This document shows positions 36,658-48,272 of a stretch of 64,000 bases of DNA, piece after piece. Origin of the DNA: Krasilnikovozyma curviuscula (Eukaryota; Basidiomycota; Tremellomycetes; Cystofilobasidiales; Mrakiaceae); contig MVAQ01000093.1 in assembly GCA_014825775.1 (NCBI GenBank), positions 1 through 64,000 on the forward strand, in the 5' to 3' direction. The notes under the pieces were generated by a model, which saw only the letters and a list, made by a program, of their open reading frames with translations, was not told where the DNA came from and did no database searches. The position numbers were made by a program, and so were the translations under genes. The first letter of the stretch is position 1. The number at the start of each line of letters is the position of its first letter.

Positions 36658-38500
36658 ATGCCAGGCCCCGTCGCCCTCCCACTCAACACACCTCCAGCGT
36701 CGCCTACGCTCTCGTCCTTCGCCCCTTCCGAAATAAGCGCCATGTCTCCCTCAGCAAAACCACTGCTTGTCCGAGTGAAGGAGCTACCGAGTGTCGTTGC
36801 CAGAGAAATCAAAGGACTGCCTGCGAGGTGGGCCAAGATGTCGAGTTTTACAAAAATCACCGTGTTGTAAGTCCTTTCTCCTCCTTTGCCCCTCTTTTCC
36901 TTGTATGTACCCGAATAAAATGCTGATGGAATCTAACGACTGCTGAATAGGGTCTTGGTGTTGTTCCATGTTGTATTCATTGTGGGCATCATCCTCATTA
37001 CGCCGAGGAGGATAGGCGAGTGGTTCCAGGACCTATCGATGGATATTCGACAGTTCCCTAAGCCCTTGGGTTGGTTGACGATCATCGCTTCAATAGGTGA
37101 GAGATGCTTCTCTTATGATATGTTACTGGTTGCTTTATTGAGAGACTTACTTTGGACTGACTGGGCTTGCGTTTATTCTTGTGTACTAAACACAGCTCTG
37201 TCCGCTGTCAGTCCTCCCTTTCTCATTTTCCCTCTACACACCCATCGTAACACTTCTTAATATCCATTATCTGACTCTGTAGATTCCACCTCTGTTTGGT
37301 TTCAATTCCGCCCTCACCTTCTGGTTCGTAACCCCCCTTCTCCTTCCCCCTCCTTCATTTCCCACTGAAACCTTTACACTTGCACCCTTTTACAACATAC
37401 AGCGGCTTTACATATGGACTGTGGCCGGGCTTCTTGTTGGGTGCGATGGGTACGCTGCTTGGCTCATCCTGTGCGTTCTGGTTCGTGCGTTTTGTTGGCG
37501 TACGTCATTAGTTCTCCCCTCCTCTGACTTGAGTTCGCGCCCAACGCTGACGCCTTTCTTGCGCTGAACACTTGGGGTTCTAATCTGGTTGCTTGTGTAT
37601 GGTGTGTATAGGCCGGGTACTTTGCGCAGAGGCTGAAGGAGAGGGAGCGCGAAGGTGGCGAGAGCGGTTCAAAATGGCGAGCGTTTGAAGAAGTTGTTGT
37701 GAGTTCATCCGACCACTGTTGTCAGTTCACCGCCCAGCGAAAAAGACAGCTAAACGTTTTTTTTTTTGTTTGAATTTCTTCCTGCTGTGCTCGTTCCCAT
37801 GGATGTAGAAAGCAAGATCACTGATGCTCTTAGTTCTCCTAAGATGGTGCCCTCTCCCGTTCGCCCTGAGCAACGGTTTCTTCGCTGTGCGTCTTCCCTG
37901 CCTCTCAGTGTCCATGCCGTAAAAAGGTGGAAAACTCAACTGGTTTTTTATTTTGTTTCTCGAAACAGTCCCTCAACCTCCCCTTCTTGCACTATATTAT
38001 TGCGACCACGCTCATGCTCCCCCGGACGTTCATTCCTGTTTTCGTTGGGTCAAGATTGGACTCGCTTGCTGATGACAGTAAGAGAGAGGGCATGAGCACG
38101 GGTGGGAAGGTGCTCAACGTCGTCAGCATACTGGTCAGCTTAGGCTTCGGGACTGCGACAGGAATGTGAGTTTGCTATGGGCCCTTTCTTTTGCAGGTTT
38201 GCCTTCCTAACAACTGGGATAAACTGACGTTGCTTCTTGGCGGGTCGGCTGGGAATGAATAGATACATCTACTCGTCCCTTTTAGCACACCTCAAAACGC
38301 TCCCCTCCCACCAAACAAAGCTCACTTCAACCACAACACCCATCAATACACTAGGCGCTGATCTGGAAGCTGGCGCCTTGCTGGGCGACTATCGCGATGA
38401 TGAGGTGGATGCGGATGCCGTTGAAATCTCCACGGAGGCGCAGGGGTTTGCCTTGGGCGCGGAGGAGGAGGAGGAGGAGGGGGATGAGGACGAGATTTGA
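36658..38500 (+). CDS. TVP38: TVP38/TMEM64-family Golgi membrane protein (VTT domain)
   Basis: Late-Golgi membrane protein of the SNARE-associated (VTT/DedA) superfamily; related VTT proteins (TMEM41B, VMP1) scramble lipids. After an 80-residue cytosolic N-terminus come helix 1 (VLVLFHVVFIVGIILIT) and the VTT core IPPLFGFNSALTFCGFTYGL then WPGFLLGAMGTLLGSSCAFW. The second signature LLRWCPLPFALSNGFFA is joined by splicing to LNLPFLHYIIATTLMLPRTF. A last helix follows, and then a Glu-rich tail (GAEEEEEEGDEDEI). About eight exons, one of only about 11 bases near 37195, approximately 390 residues. ATG 36658 is the first in frame; 36742 is an alternative. The acidic tail is encoded by a GAG repeat at 38460-38480. 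Confidence 0.88.
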
Positions 38501-39401
38501 GAGTGGGGTAGGATAATGTATAATTAGAAACCATGTATGATTGCTTGGATTGTGGTGTTTCATTGGTGGTCCTGAAAGCTTGACGCTGTCGAATTGTTTG
38601 ATTTTCGCAAAGAGGGCACTTTCTCTTGGAGCTTTCGTTCTGCTGTCAACATTGACTTTATGCTGAGCTTTCAAAATAGTATGCGAGGTAGTTCATGGAT
38701 AGGATGCGGCTCACCCGTTCGGCGACTGCGAGAAGAACCGCTGGGACTCGTTGGGACATGGTGAGAGGGCTCCACCATTAGCATTAAAGAATTATTTTAT
38801 AATGGGCGGATAGCTGTTGCAGTAGCTTCACCTCTGCTTGCGGGAATTCTTCGATGAAGTTGGTCCTCTTTGTCAGCGCGAAAATAATTAAGAAGCGTAT
38901 AACGATCAAAGCCACAAACACCAAAGTCTTCGAATTTGTACGTTCAGTATTTAATCGATATCCTGAAATCATGCTGATTCTAATTACGCCATTTTCTTCC
39001 TTCGATTTACACTTTCAGCACCAGAATATCTCAGCTTTGCTAAGTATTCTGTCCCTCAGGCTCTTTCAAAGCATCTTCACGTCTTGTTAGTAGAATGCTC
39101 TGTTTAAGATATCGTCTATGTTACTTCTGGAGTTCATCTCCACCTTTTGTTGACTCACTTTTCCGTCTCGTAGGGATAAAAAATCCACTAGCGTGGAGTC
39201 CTCGCTTTCCGACCTCGATCGTACCTCAATCGAGCAGACACGATCTTACCCATTTCTGACACTAAACCAGCAGCTATTTAATCACACCACTTAATATCAA
39301 CCTTGGGAAGTCTTGCGACTCGACGAGATCTTCAACATCTAATTCTGAACGTGTCTACCACTTCCCGATCGTATCTCACTGAGCACATCTAACCAGTACC
39401 A
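38501..39401. other. Tandem intergenic region
   Basis: 3' flank of the TVP38-like gene and promoter/5' leader of the DUF2461 gene. A CT-rich leader occupies about 39170-39400. No gene recognised. Confidence 0.4.
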
Positions 39402-41406
39402 ATGGCCCCCAAACCGAAGTCTTCAAATCTCCAAACCTCACCTTACTTCAAGAAGACTGCCGATCTGCCCAGCTCAGCTAAGAGCAGTCGCTCCTCTAGC
39501 CGCCCAGCCAGGAAATCCATTACTCCAAAGAAATATATTCAATCCTCCTCCTCCGAGAACGAGGACGAAAAGGACGTGGTAAAGAAAAAGAGGAAGGTCT
39601 CAAAAACTGTGTGGAAAGAGGATAGTCCTGAGAAAGGCACTTCTGAATCGGACGACGAGGGTTCTTCTGAGGGATACAAGTCGGAAGACCACGATGAGGA
39701 TGCGGCGGAAGATGATGATGACGAGGAAGTGGAGAGTGATGCCAGTGAGGATGTTGATTCTGATGATCTGGACGGGAGCGATGTCGATCTCAAGAAGAAG
39801 TCAAAAGCCTCTTCTGGGGGTATGAAGAAGTCGAATGGTGGTGTCTCGACCAACGGTCCTCCGAAACCTATTCCCGCTGACGGCGACTATTCCGGTGAGT
39901 ACTCTTTCATCTTCTTGACTGTGGAGGGGTTTCCTCGCTGACATGCTGTCTCAATTTTGGCCACTCCAGATTTCTCCGGCGGCGAATCTGAAGTAGAAGA
40001 AGTTTTTGTGGACTCAGACGGGGAACCACTACCAGAGGGAACTACCATTGTTCGCAAACTTAAGAAAAAGAAAGGTAAAAACATTGATACTGGTAGGTCG
40101 CTTTGAACAAGTTGATAGTTGTGAGATGGACCAGTGAACTGTATACTGACTCACCGTTTGTTGATTGAGCAGTCCCGGCCGGCCAAGTACGTTGCACATT
40201 CTCGTTTTACTCATCTTCTTGAACAAGTTCAATAACTTTTTTGTTACCTTTGGTTCGCTAGATCTCTCGAGATACGTTCAAGTTCTTACACGCTCTTATG
40301 ATCGAGAAGAACAATGACAGGCAGTGGTTGTACGTTCAGCTTCTTTCTACCACTTTCCATTTGAAAATCATTTTTTGAGCTCTGAATCCTATTCCTTCCT
40401 ACTTCTCTGCGGTTTTCTGTAACCCTGCTCTAGCTGGAATCACGAAACGGAATATCGAGCCGCCGTAAAAGAATGGAACTCCTTTATTGAAGAATTCACG
40501 TCCAAGCTCATTGAAGTGGACAATGAGATTCCATATCTCCCACCAAAAGATGTCACTGTGAGTCCCCTTCCCCTTCATTTAAATCCATACCATCACTGAC
40601 CCTAGAGCGTGTCGACTAAAAAAACAAAATAGCACCGAATCGCGCGTGATATCCGCTTCTCCAATAATCGCACTCCGTACAAGACTAATTTCTCAGCTTC
40701 GTTCTCAAGGACGGGAAGAAAATCGACTTTTGCGCACTATCACGTCATGATCCAACCGGGTGGGAGGAGCATCGTTGCTGCTGGTCTGTGGAGTCCAGAG
40801 AAGGATGAGGTTGCCACTTTCCGGTGAGTCTACTCCTCACTCCTATTCACTAGTTACAGCCTTTTTATCTTTCCCCTTGTCGTTGCTTGTTTGCGAATTT
40901 CTCTTGTCTTGTCAACCCCTCCTTAGAAACAATGTCGCTCAAGACTCTGCACCGCTTCGTGATGTCCTCTCCAATCCAGAGTTTGTCAGTCTATTTGGGG
41001 AACCGAAGAAGAAGAAGGATGGAAGTCGCAACAGTGTGTTTGGACATGAGAGTGAACTCAAGACAGCTCCCAAAGGGTTTGCGAAAGATCACAAGGATAT
41101 CGATTTGCTGAGGTGAGTAACTTTGACGTTCATTCATCAGGTTGAGATTTTGACTGACGTATCATCATTATGTTATAGACTCAAGAGTATCGCCGTCTCA
41201 ACGAGGCTGCCTGATGAGGTCGTCCTCGGCGACGGCTTTGTCGATCGCTGTATCGAAATTATCCAAGTCTGCATGCCCTTCACTCATCTGTTAGTAGCAG
41301 CCATCATTTCCAATACCGTTTATTCACTGGACTGTCGCTTACCCTATGTTTCTGTGTGTGGTGTTCTGCCAGGTTGAACGAGATGATCACTCCCGCCGAA
41401 GAATAG
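39402..41406 (+). CDS. DUF2461 (TIGR02453) family protein with acidic N-terminal region
   Basis: Residues 1-180 are disordered: Ser/Lys-rich, then strongly acidic (EDDDDEEVESDASEDVDSDD), then Lys-rich. From ISRDTFKFLHALMIEKNNDR onward the protein follows the DUF2461 pattern. It has a WNHETEYRAAVKEW segment, RIARDIRFSNNRTPYKTNFS, FAHYHVMIQPGGRSIVAAGL and a C-terminal RLPDEVVLGDGFVDRC helix ending LNEMITPAEE. The R-D-x-RFS-xx-TPYKT-F-A and Y-x-Q-P pattern is diagnostic. About ten exons, roughly 440 residues. The biochemical role of the family is not established. The acidic/basic N-terminus is common in nuclear proteins, so nuclear location is plausible but inferred. Confidence 0.87.
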
Positions 41407-41790
41407 CCGTCGACCGCGACCGAGCCACTATCCTGCATATTTGAATCATTACAGCTCCAACATGTCAGCTGTTTGTTTCATATTGCTTCCATGTTGTTTT
41501 GCCGATGCATCTTTGTTACCTTGTGCTGTGTCGTGGAGGTCGTGAAAGGTTGTGGCCTCCACATGCTATATAAGAGGGTCCATCCCGGTCCTGTTGAAGT
41601 GAGAATTGCCACGCCCTCACCTTCCTTCTATTTGCCCTTGCAGACATAAGTCCATTGTGATTCTCCTTTTATCATTTCATTGCAACATACCGTTGTTTTT
41701 GTCGCTGATTGATTTGGTGCTTTGTTTCTGGCAATTTCCCCACCATGCAGCTTCTCTAACGGTCAATATCTTCAACACACCCCCATCAGT
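41407..41790. other. Promoter interval of the aldo-keto reductase gene
   Basis: Contains the TATA element and inverted repeat listed separately, followed by a C/T-rich 5' leader up to the ATG at 41791. No coding sequence seen. Confidence 0.5.
41533..41574 (+). promoter_or_regulatory. TATA box with adjacent 7-bp inverted repeat
   Basis: TATATAAG lies at 41567-41574, about 217 bases before the aldo-keto reductase ATG, leaving room for a 5' leader. Just upstream, GTGGAGG (41533-41539) and CCTCCAC (41556-41562) form a perfect inverted repeat with a 16-base spacer, a geometry typical of a dimeric zinc-cluster regulator site. The regulator is unknown. Confidence 0.45.
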
Positions 41791-43131
41791 ATGACTAAAA
41801 CCATTCCTTTCAACGATATATCGGTACCAAGCCCTGGGTTTGGGGTAAGCATGTTTATTTTTCTTTGTGGTGGCATGGTCACCGCCCACTCATGCTTTTG
41901 TCCCAGGCCATGTCGTTCTCAGGCGTCTTTGGACCAGCTGAAGATGAGACTTCCTTGAAGACTCTGAAGACTGCTTATGACTTGGGGTGTCGATTCTGGG
42001 ATACAGCAGGTGAGCCTTTCCTCCTCCTCTTTGTCTATCCGGCTCCCGGCACGCTGAGCCGCCGACAATTTCCGCCTGCCAAGTTGTGTACGGCTTTGGA
42101 CATAATGAAACTTTGATTGGAGAGTTCCTCAAGCAGAACCCTGGTTCTAGAGAGAACCTATTCATCGGTTCTAAGTGTGGTTGGGATGTAGGTTGTTTCT
42201 TTTGTTCTATTTATGTGACACACTCTGATGCATTTATTTCAGATCGACTTCGACAAGAATATCAGACACGGTGTCACCAATAGTGCCGAACACATTAACA
42301 CCTACATCGAAGGTACCATCGAACGCTTGGGAACGACTCCCGATCTCTACTATCTCCACCGAATCGAACTCGGAAGAGACCTCAAGGAATCCATCGGCGC
42401 GCTTGATGGTTTGAAGAAAGCTGGGAAGACCAAGTACATTGGTTTGTCTGAATGCTCAGCTGATACTCTCAGAAAAGCTTGTGCCAGTAAGTAAACATCG
42501 CAAACATTTGGTTCTGACGCAAACATCGTTTGACCCTCGGCTTACTCCACTTTTGTAGTCGCGCACATCGACGCCCTCCAAATCGAATACTCCCCCTTCT
42601 ATACCGGTCACGAAGACAATGACCTCATCTCCACTGCCAAAGAGCTCGGAGTGGCCATTGTTGCCTTCTCGCCATTAGGAAAAGGCCTGCTCACGGGAAA
42701 GTATACATCAAGAGATGACTTCGCACCAAACGACTACAGACGTACCGTCCCCAGCCTCAACGAGGAAAACTTTGAAGCTAACCTGAAGATTGTCAGAGAG
42801 TTTGAGAGATTGTCAGCGAAAAAGGGATGCACACCTGGCCAGCTGAGTTTGGCTTGGGTCGCTGCTCAGGGTGCGATCGCCATCCCAGGAACCAAGACGT
42901 CGAGCAGGTTGGAAGAAAATTTCAAGTCTTCAGAGGTTGATTTGACGGAAGAGGAGTTGAAAGAGATCAGAGCGGTGATTGTTGGCTCGAAGCCTCAAGG
43001 TGCTAGGTGAGTAACCTTCACTCTATGCCGGTACATCTTGGGATCTTTCGTTTAACTGAACAATTCGATGCTTCCACTACCATCTCTTCTATAGATATAG
43101 CGAAGCTCAAGGAAAGTTTGCGGGGCATTAG
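41791..43131 (+). CDS. Aldo-keto reductase (YakC/AKR13-like)
   Basis: NADPH-dependent (alpha/beta)8-barrel oxidoreductase reducing aldehydes or ketones. The catalytic tetrad is visible: Asp in CRFWDTA and Tyr in [16 protein letters not shown] (joined across an intron), Lys in [10 protein letters not shown], and His in DLYYLHRIE. The cofactor region is [16 protein letters not shown], preceded by [18 protein letters not shown]. Seven exons, about 345 residues, the family norm. Start [18 protein letters not shown] matches the usual first strands. The last exon ends AQGKFAGH with TAG at 43129-43131. Closest in pattern to fungal YakC-like and pyridoxal reductase-like enzymes; substrate unknown. 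Confidence 0.92.
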
Positions 43132-43414
43132 AGTGTTGGGAAGAATTGAGATGGATTAGCGAGGCAATGACCGATTAGCTTACAAAAACGGGTGGATCCA
43201 TTGGCCAAATGCAAGTGACAAAGAACAATCCACCCAGCAGTATCTTTCACTATAAGAGCAATGGACATGTCCAAATGATTGCACTCGACCGAAAAGCTAT
43301 GGAAATACAATTGTTTAAGATCCTCTACGGAAACAGTCTATGATATTTATGAGAGTGACAGGACCAATGAAAGAGAACAAGGCTCCCTAAGAGCCAAATA
43401 GAATAGAAAAGAAA

Positions 43415-44998
43415 TCATGCAAGCGAGTTGGCGGTGATAACGACGCGTTCAAAATGGCCCACCGACTCAAATTCATTCCATTCTTCAGGTTTGGGAGCAA
43501 GAACATCAGCCCAAGGTGAAGTGACGTGTTTTGGAACCGGGCATTTTGCTTCGAGGGTTGGGTCGGTGGAGAGGATGAACTCTTCAAGAAGTGGGTTGAA
43601 GCTGAAAAGAAACACACCGTACGATTCAGCCCAGCGTAGCTCAGAATGGTATTAACAGTATTAAGGAAACACTGACAGATGAGGATGAGACAAAGATCCA
43701 AAATGAGGACCGCTGTGGAACTGGTGGAACTTCGCGTCGACACCCGCTTGGACCATCTCGTCGACCATTGCCTGCGTAATTTCCGGGGGGTAGGCAACGT
43801 CGTCGCGGAAGTGAGCCATTAGCACGGGACATTTGATGTTACTGTACTGCTCGCGTGTCCAAGGCTGAACTTTGCTGAAGAACTCGACGGTGACGCGCTT
43901 CATGTTGATGTTCTTTGTCTTCCCGAACAGGAATGAGAGTCAGGTCGATGCGACAAGGGTAAGGTGCAGGAGATTCTAGAGGACTCACACCCTTGGTACC
44001 ACTAAAGTTTCGCTTCATATTGATCAAGATATCGGGAAGCATGCTGAGAGAAGAAGGGGCGTCAGTGCGCAAACTCAGCAAACAAGCAAGCTGCAGCTGG
44101 GACCCACAGGAACATCAATTCTGGAACATCGCCACTGACAGCTATCAAGAGGAGAAAGTAACAATTTCAAGTCAGCTTTCTGAAATACTGTAAAAGCAGA
44201 AGACAAAACAATTGGTTCTCACAAAGTTCGAAACATCCTCGAAGCGCGTCAGCCATCGCGTGGATATCGTTGTTCGTAAACCCTAGCTCATAGCAATCAC
44301 AGATCTCATATCTCCCCTCGGTAACCTCAGGAATCTGTTATACGAACAAGGCGCACCAAACATGGCTGTCACTCAATCAACTGCAGACAATGAAGAGCCG
44401 GTGAAATTGAAAGATGAAACGGTTCACTCACATCGGGAGAGGGAACAGGAGACGTCAAGAATGCCCCCAAGCATCTGTCAGGGTAGTCTATGATGAATTG
44501 TTGAGCAATGGAAGAACCTAGATTTCCACCTGCCAGGTACACCTTGTCGAGTTTGAGGTGATCTAAAAGCATAACAAGGTCGTTGGCGCACACATTGGGC
44601 GAGGTGTTGTTTACTGGGGCTATAGTGGAACCGTGACCTGTAATGGGTAGAAGAAGGCAAAGAACAGAAGCTCAGCATCTATATTTTAGGTAAAGCGATA
44701 TTGTGTGTGAGAGAGAGAGACGAAGAACCTCGAATATCGTAAACTAAAGCGTTGAATCTCCTCAAACGAGGGTCAACCAATTGTGGGTCTGACAGGAGAA
44801 AAGCAGAGGGTAAGCGGGATATCACAGGAACAAGAAAGGCATGTTTTTCTTACGCCAAAAGAGCTTGATCATGAAGATGGAATGGAGGTACACGACGGTT
44901 GGGACGCTCGGGTCGACCTGAGTCGCATTGTTTTTGGTTGGTGTGGAGATCAGGTAGGAGATCTCCAAATCCTCTGAGAGCTTGGCTATTTGAGACAT
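43415..44998 (-). CDS. Alpha/beta-hydrolase-fold protein with Asn at the nucleophile position
   Basis: Alpha/beta-hydrolase fold: an early strand PTVVYLHSIF, FNALVYDIRGHGSTIAP (the oxyanion/RGHG turn), NDLVMLLDHLKLDKVYLAGG, IIDYPDRCLGAFLTSP, the acid strand CPVLMAHFRDDVAYPPEIT and the terminal His loop FHSGPHFGSLSHP. The nucleophile elbow, normally G-x-S-x-G, reads G-G-N-L-G (bases 44517-44531), so Asn replaces the catalytic Ser. The codon AAT is clear and mid-exon. Asp and His of the triad look kept. About eight exons, 330-350 residues. Start 44998 gives MSQIAKLSEDLEISYLIS. It may be non-hydrolytic, use another chemistry, or act as a binding protein. The gene is convergent with the reductase gene. 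Confidence 0.82.
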
Positions 44999-46016
44999 GG
45001 AATAGAGAAAAGAAATTAGAGGAGCTGGTGATGAGATACGTGGTGGTAGTGAACGAACATGAGGCACTTTCAATCGATAGCGAGCTGGCGAGGTTCGAGC
45101 CTTCGTTTTGCATCTCGCCCTCCTGCGACAATTGCAAAACTTCTTAATTTGATCTGGAACGATCGAGTGTCTGGCAAGCAAACGGCAGTGTCTGGTTTCT
45201 GGTTTCAGGGGCTCGACTTTGATAGGGGGAGTCGAAGCAAGCAAACGCTGCCTCTTGTGCAAAACCACCCGAACAACATCAAAAACAACACGGATCCTAT
45301 CAGACGATCAGACTCGTCTCAAATCTTCTCTCCGCTTCCCTTTCTCTTCTCTTCATAAGGAACCAGAGAGTATAGCTGATTTCTGGTCAGAAAGCACCAC
45401 GTTGCCCTTGCCATTGCTACCCACCCTAAAAAAAGGTCGACAGGAGACAAACATTCCAGCTGCGTAGTTAAGTTAAACTCAGCTGGGGCAATTTTCTCGC
45501 AGTCTGTGCTCAAGGCTTGCAGTCTGTTTTCCCAAAATCTCATAGTATATTTCCTCACTTTGAATTCTTGACCAGAGATGTATGTGTTAAGTAGGGTCGA
45601 TGTGAGGAGGCAAAAGCATATGAAATCAAATCAAGTCGCGTCGCATCGCGGCGCTCACTCTCCTTCTTACCTGCCTTCGATCGTCTACTGTTGGGAAAGG
45701 ACGCAGTTAAATTCAAGGTTCTCTTCTCTCCTCGAAGCTCTCTAGGACTAAGAATAGTCAGGAACTGATGTGCTAGAAGGTATGAAACTAACGCTAACAC
45801 AAAGGAGATGAAGGGGAGGAGATGAAGCAGCAGAATGTGTTGCCGGGTCTTGAATGAGGGTGGGTGGGCGGATCCAGGACGCGGCCCATAGATTGTCCAT
45901 CACACAAAAGTGATTTTCATCCCTCTTTTCATTTAAGAAGGAGGATCAAACATAGACTACGTTTCAATGAAGACTCTCTCTACATCATTCATTCCGTCAA
46001 GTACACTCCTCCGACA
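44999..46016. other. Divergent intergenic region
   Basis: Upstream of the hydrolase-fold gene (-) and the acyltransferase-like gene (+). Open frames extend upstream of both starts without ATGs or splice support. No regulatory motif stood out. Confidence 0.4.
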
Positions 46017-48015
46017 ATGATTGAGAATCGCTCTCTCCCTTGGTCTTTCGATCAATCTACAGGGTGTTTTTCTCGTCCATTTACTGGATATGAGTCCTGG
46101 ATATCGTTGCTCAATGCAGCCGGAGACGCAGTTGTCTACCTGGGAGCAACTGTGAAACTCGATTCACCAATCGCCCTCGACGAGCTCACCTCTCGAGCTA
46201 ATTCTGCATGGCTCAACACCCGATTCCATCTACCTCTTGTGGCAACTCGGGTCGTCAAGCTGTCCCCCACGGATAGAGACCCCGTCCTCCAATATCCAAC
46301 CGGCAATGAGGAGGCGTGGCTGAAGAGAACGCTGATTGTTTCCGAACCCGCCTTCGACTGGAGGAAGATCCGATATCAGCTCAGTGTCATTACCAAACCC
46401 ATCCCCAGAGGTGAGGAGAACGACTGTGTGTTGGTCTACGTCATTCCGCCACCGGCTAAAGACATTCAAGAGTTTAACATTCTCGTCGTCGCTCATCATG
46501 CTGTGACTGATGGTGAGTTCGAAAAATCCCTTTTGAAACTTTATTACTTCTGAAATAAGTCATCTCGTCTATAGGTATTGGTATGCAGGTTATCACAGAT
46601 GGTTTCCTCACCTCTTTTGCGCTCAATCTCCCACCAAACGCTAGATACGACTGGTCGACGTCTTCGTCACGACTCCTTCCAGCCAAGAACCAATGTCTCT
46701 CCGATGCAGAACTGGAAACTCTGGCTACGAAAGGTGAAGAATCCTTAATCGAAGTTACCAAGAAGTGGACTGCGCCGGACGTGAGTCCTTTGTTTACGTT
46801 TGAAATATAGGAGTCTGTTCTGACTCTTGCAAGTTTTCCCCTCTAATAGCCATCCATAGGTCTAAAGATCTATGCTCCAAACCCCGCCCCAGGACCATCC
46901 CCAACGCTCACTGTCTCGCATACCTTCCCCGACGCGGTTCTTGGAAAACTTCTCGCCGTAGCCAGATCACGGGGATTCACCGTTACTCAGCTGATCGATA
47001 CAGCCATGAAAATTGTAGTTTACAAGTGGAGCCCAGAAGATCAGAATGACAGAATGTTCATGCGTGGGATGGTACCGTTCGATGGGTAAGTGCCGGCTCT
47101 TTATCGACCTTGTAAATTCAGAGATAGCTGACTTTTTCCTCTGCTACAGTCGTCGTGCTTTCAGGGAGGAGTATAAACACAGAAGTGCATATGGTGGTCT
47201 GGCCACGTTCATGGCTATCATTCAGATCCCACGCTCAATCTTCACCGATGCCGGTGTGAGCTCAGAGACAGATGGAAAATCCGAGAAAGTGTTCTGGAAG
47301 GTTGCCAGAGGCGTAAAGCATGAATGGGACAATGTGAAGAACACTCCAGCGCTTATTAGCTTGGCTGATACTGTAATGATGGGATTTGTGAATGCAATGG
47401 GAGGAAGCTTGTGAGTTCTTTCATAAGTCTTGCGCATTCAGAGGGCTGACCTTGTTCTGATTTTCACAGAAACGCTACTTCTGATCCAAATGCAGTACCT
47501 GCAACCAACCCCTTCTTAGTCGCTGACGCAAATGGACTCCAGCAGATGAATCCTTTCTACCCCTTTACCAATGGCAAAAATAACTTGCATCTCATCTCAT
47601 ACCAAATCTGTTTGGACACCCCTGGCTTCACTCAGATGTGAGTATACAGATGGAATTATCTCTGAATTTCCAATACGACTCTAATCGACATTTCTGTGTC
47701 GCTAGGTGTCCTCGTTTCCACTCTTGGGGAAACAAACTGGTCTTGTCCATCGACGCTGCCGAGAAACTCTACCCATTGGCGGAGATCGAAGAATTCATGT
47801 CCCAATGGGTATCTATCATCACTGATGTCTCAGAGTACTCTATTCCCAACAGTAAGCCGGCTCACAACGCCAAGGGTACCGTCAATGGTGTCCACAAGAT
47901 TCCGATTCAGGAGCGCATAGGTCAAGATTTGACAGCTGAGGTCGTCGTGAAGAAGGAGAGTTCAAAACCTCCAAAGAGTCCTTTCAAAAGTTTCTTTTCC
48001 AAGGAAAGGAAGTAG
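46017..48015 (+). CDS. Condensation-fold acyltransferase-like protein (HHxxxDG)
   Basis: Member of the CoA-dependent acyltransferase/condensation superfamily. The catalytic motif HHAVTDG (HHxxxDG) ends the first exon (about 46494-46514), preceded by NILVV, the standard strand before the motif. The N-terminal half (PWSFDQSTGCFSRPFTGYES) resembles fungal alcohol O-acetyltransferase-like proteins. The C-terminal half contains AYGGLATFMAIIQIPRSIF and the late RFHSWGNKLVLSIDAAEKLY segment near the substrate tunnel. The tail is basic (SPFKSFFSKERK). Six exons, about 560 residues. Start at 46017 gives MIENRSLPWSF; the frame is open 51 codons further up but with no ATG. Acyl donor and acceptor unknown; an O-acyltransferase of small alcohols or sugars is plausible. 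Confidence 0.72.
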
Positions 48016-48272
48016 CCTCGAGATGGAGTTGGATCGGGTTGGCGCAATAGGAGCGAAGTTTACGTATAAATCGAGACGAGAGATCAAAATGATCAGTTAC
48101 CACCTATGGTGGGCCTGCAAAAGATTATTGGATGTAGGCAGTTATAGTACATTCATAGATTCATCAGATAGCGAAATGATATTATTATGATCCTTCTATT
48201 CAGCGTCCGTTTCATTTTCGAATTGCCCTTGAACATAGACCAGAAAGTTTTGAATAGTATGCTGGTCTAGGT

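Noticed and set aside
44706..44722. GA dinucleotide run as a meaningful repeat
   Set aside because: Short simple repeat inside an intron of the hydrolase-fold gene; no evidence of function.
45864..46016. N-terminal extension of the acyltransferase-like protein
   Set aside because: The frame is open but contains no ATG, and the sequence is basic and unlike the family N-terminus.
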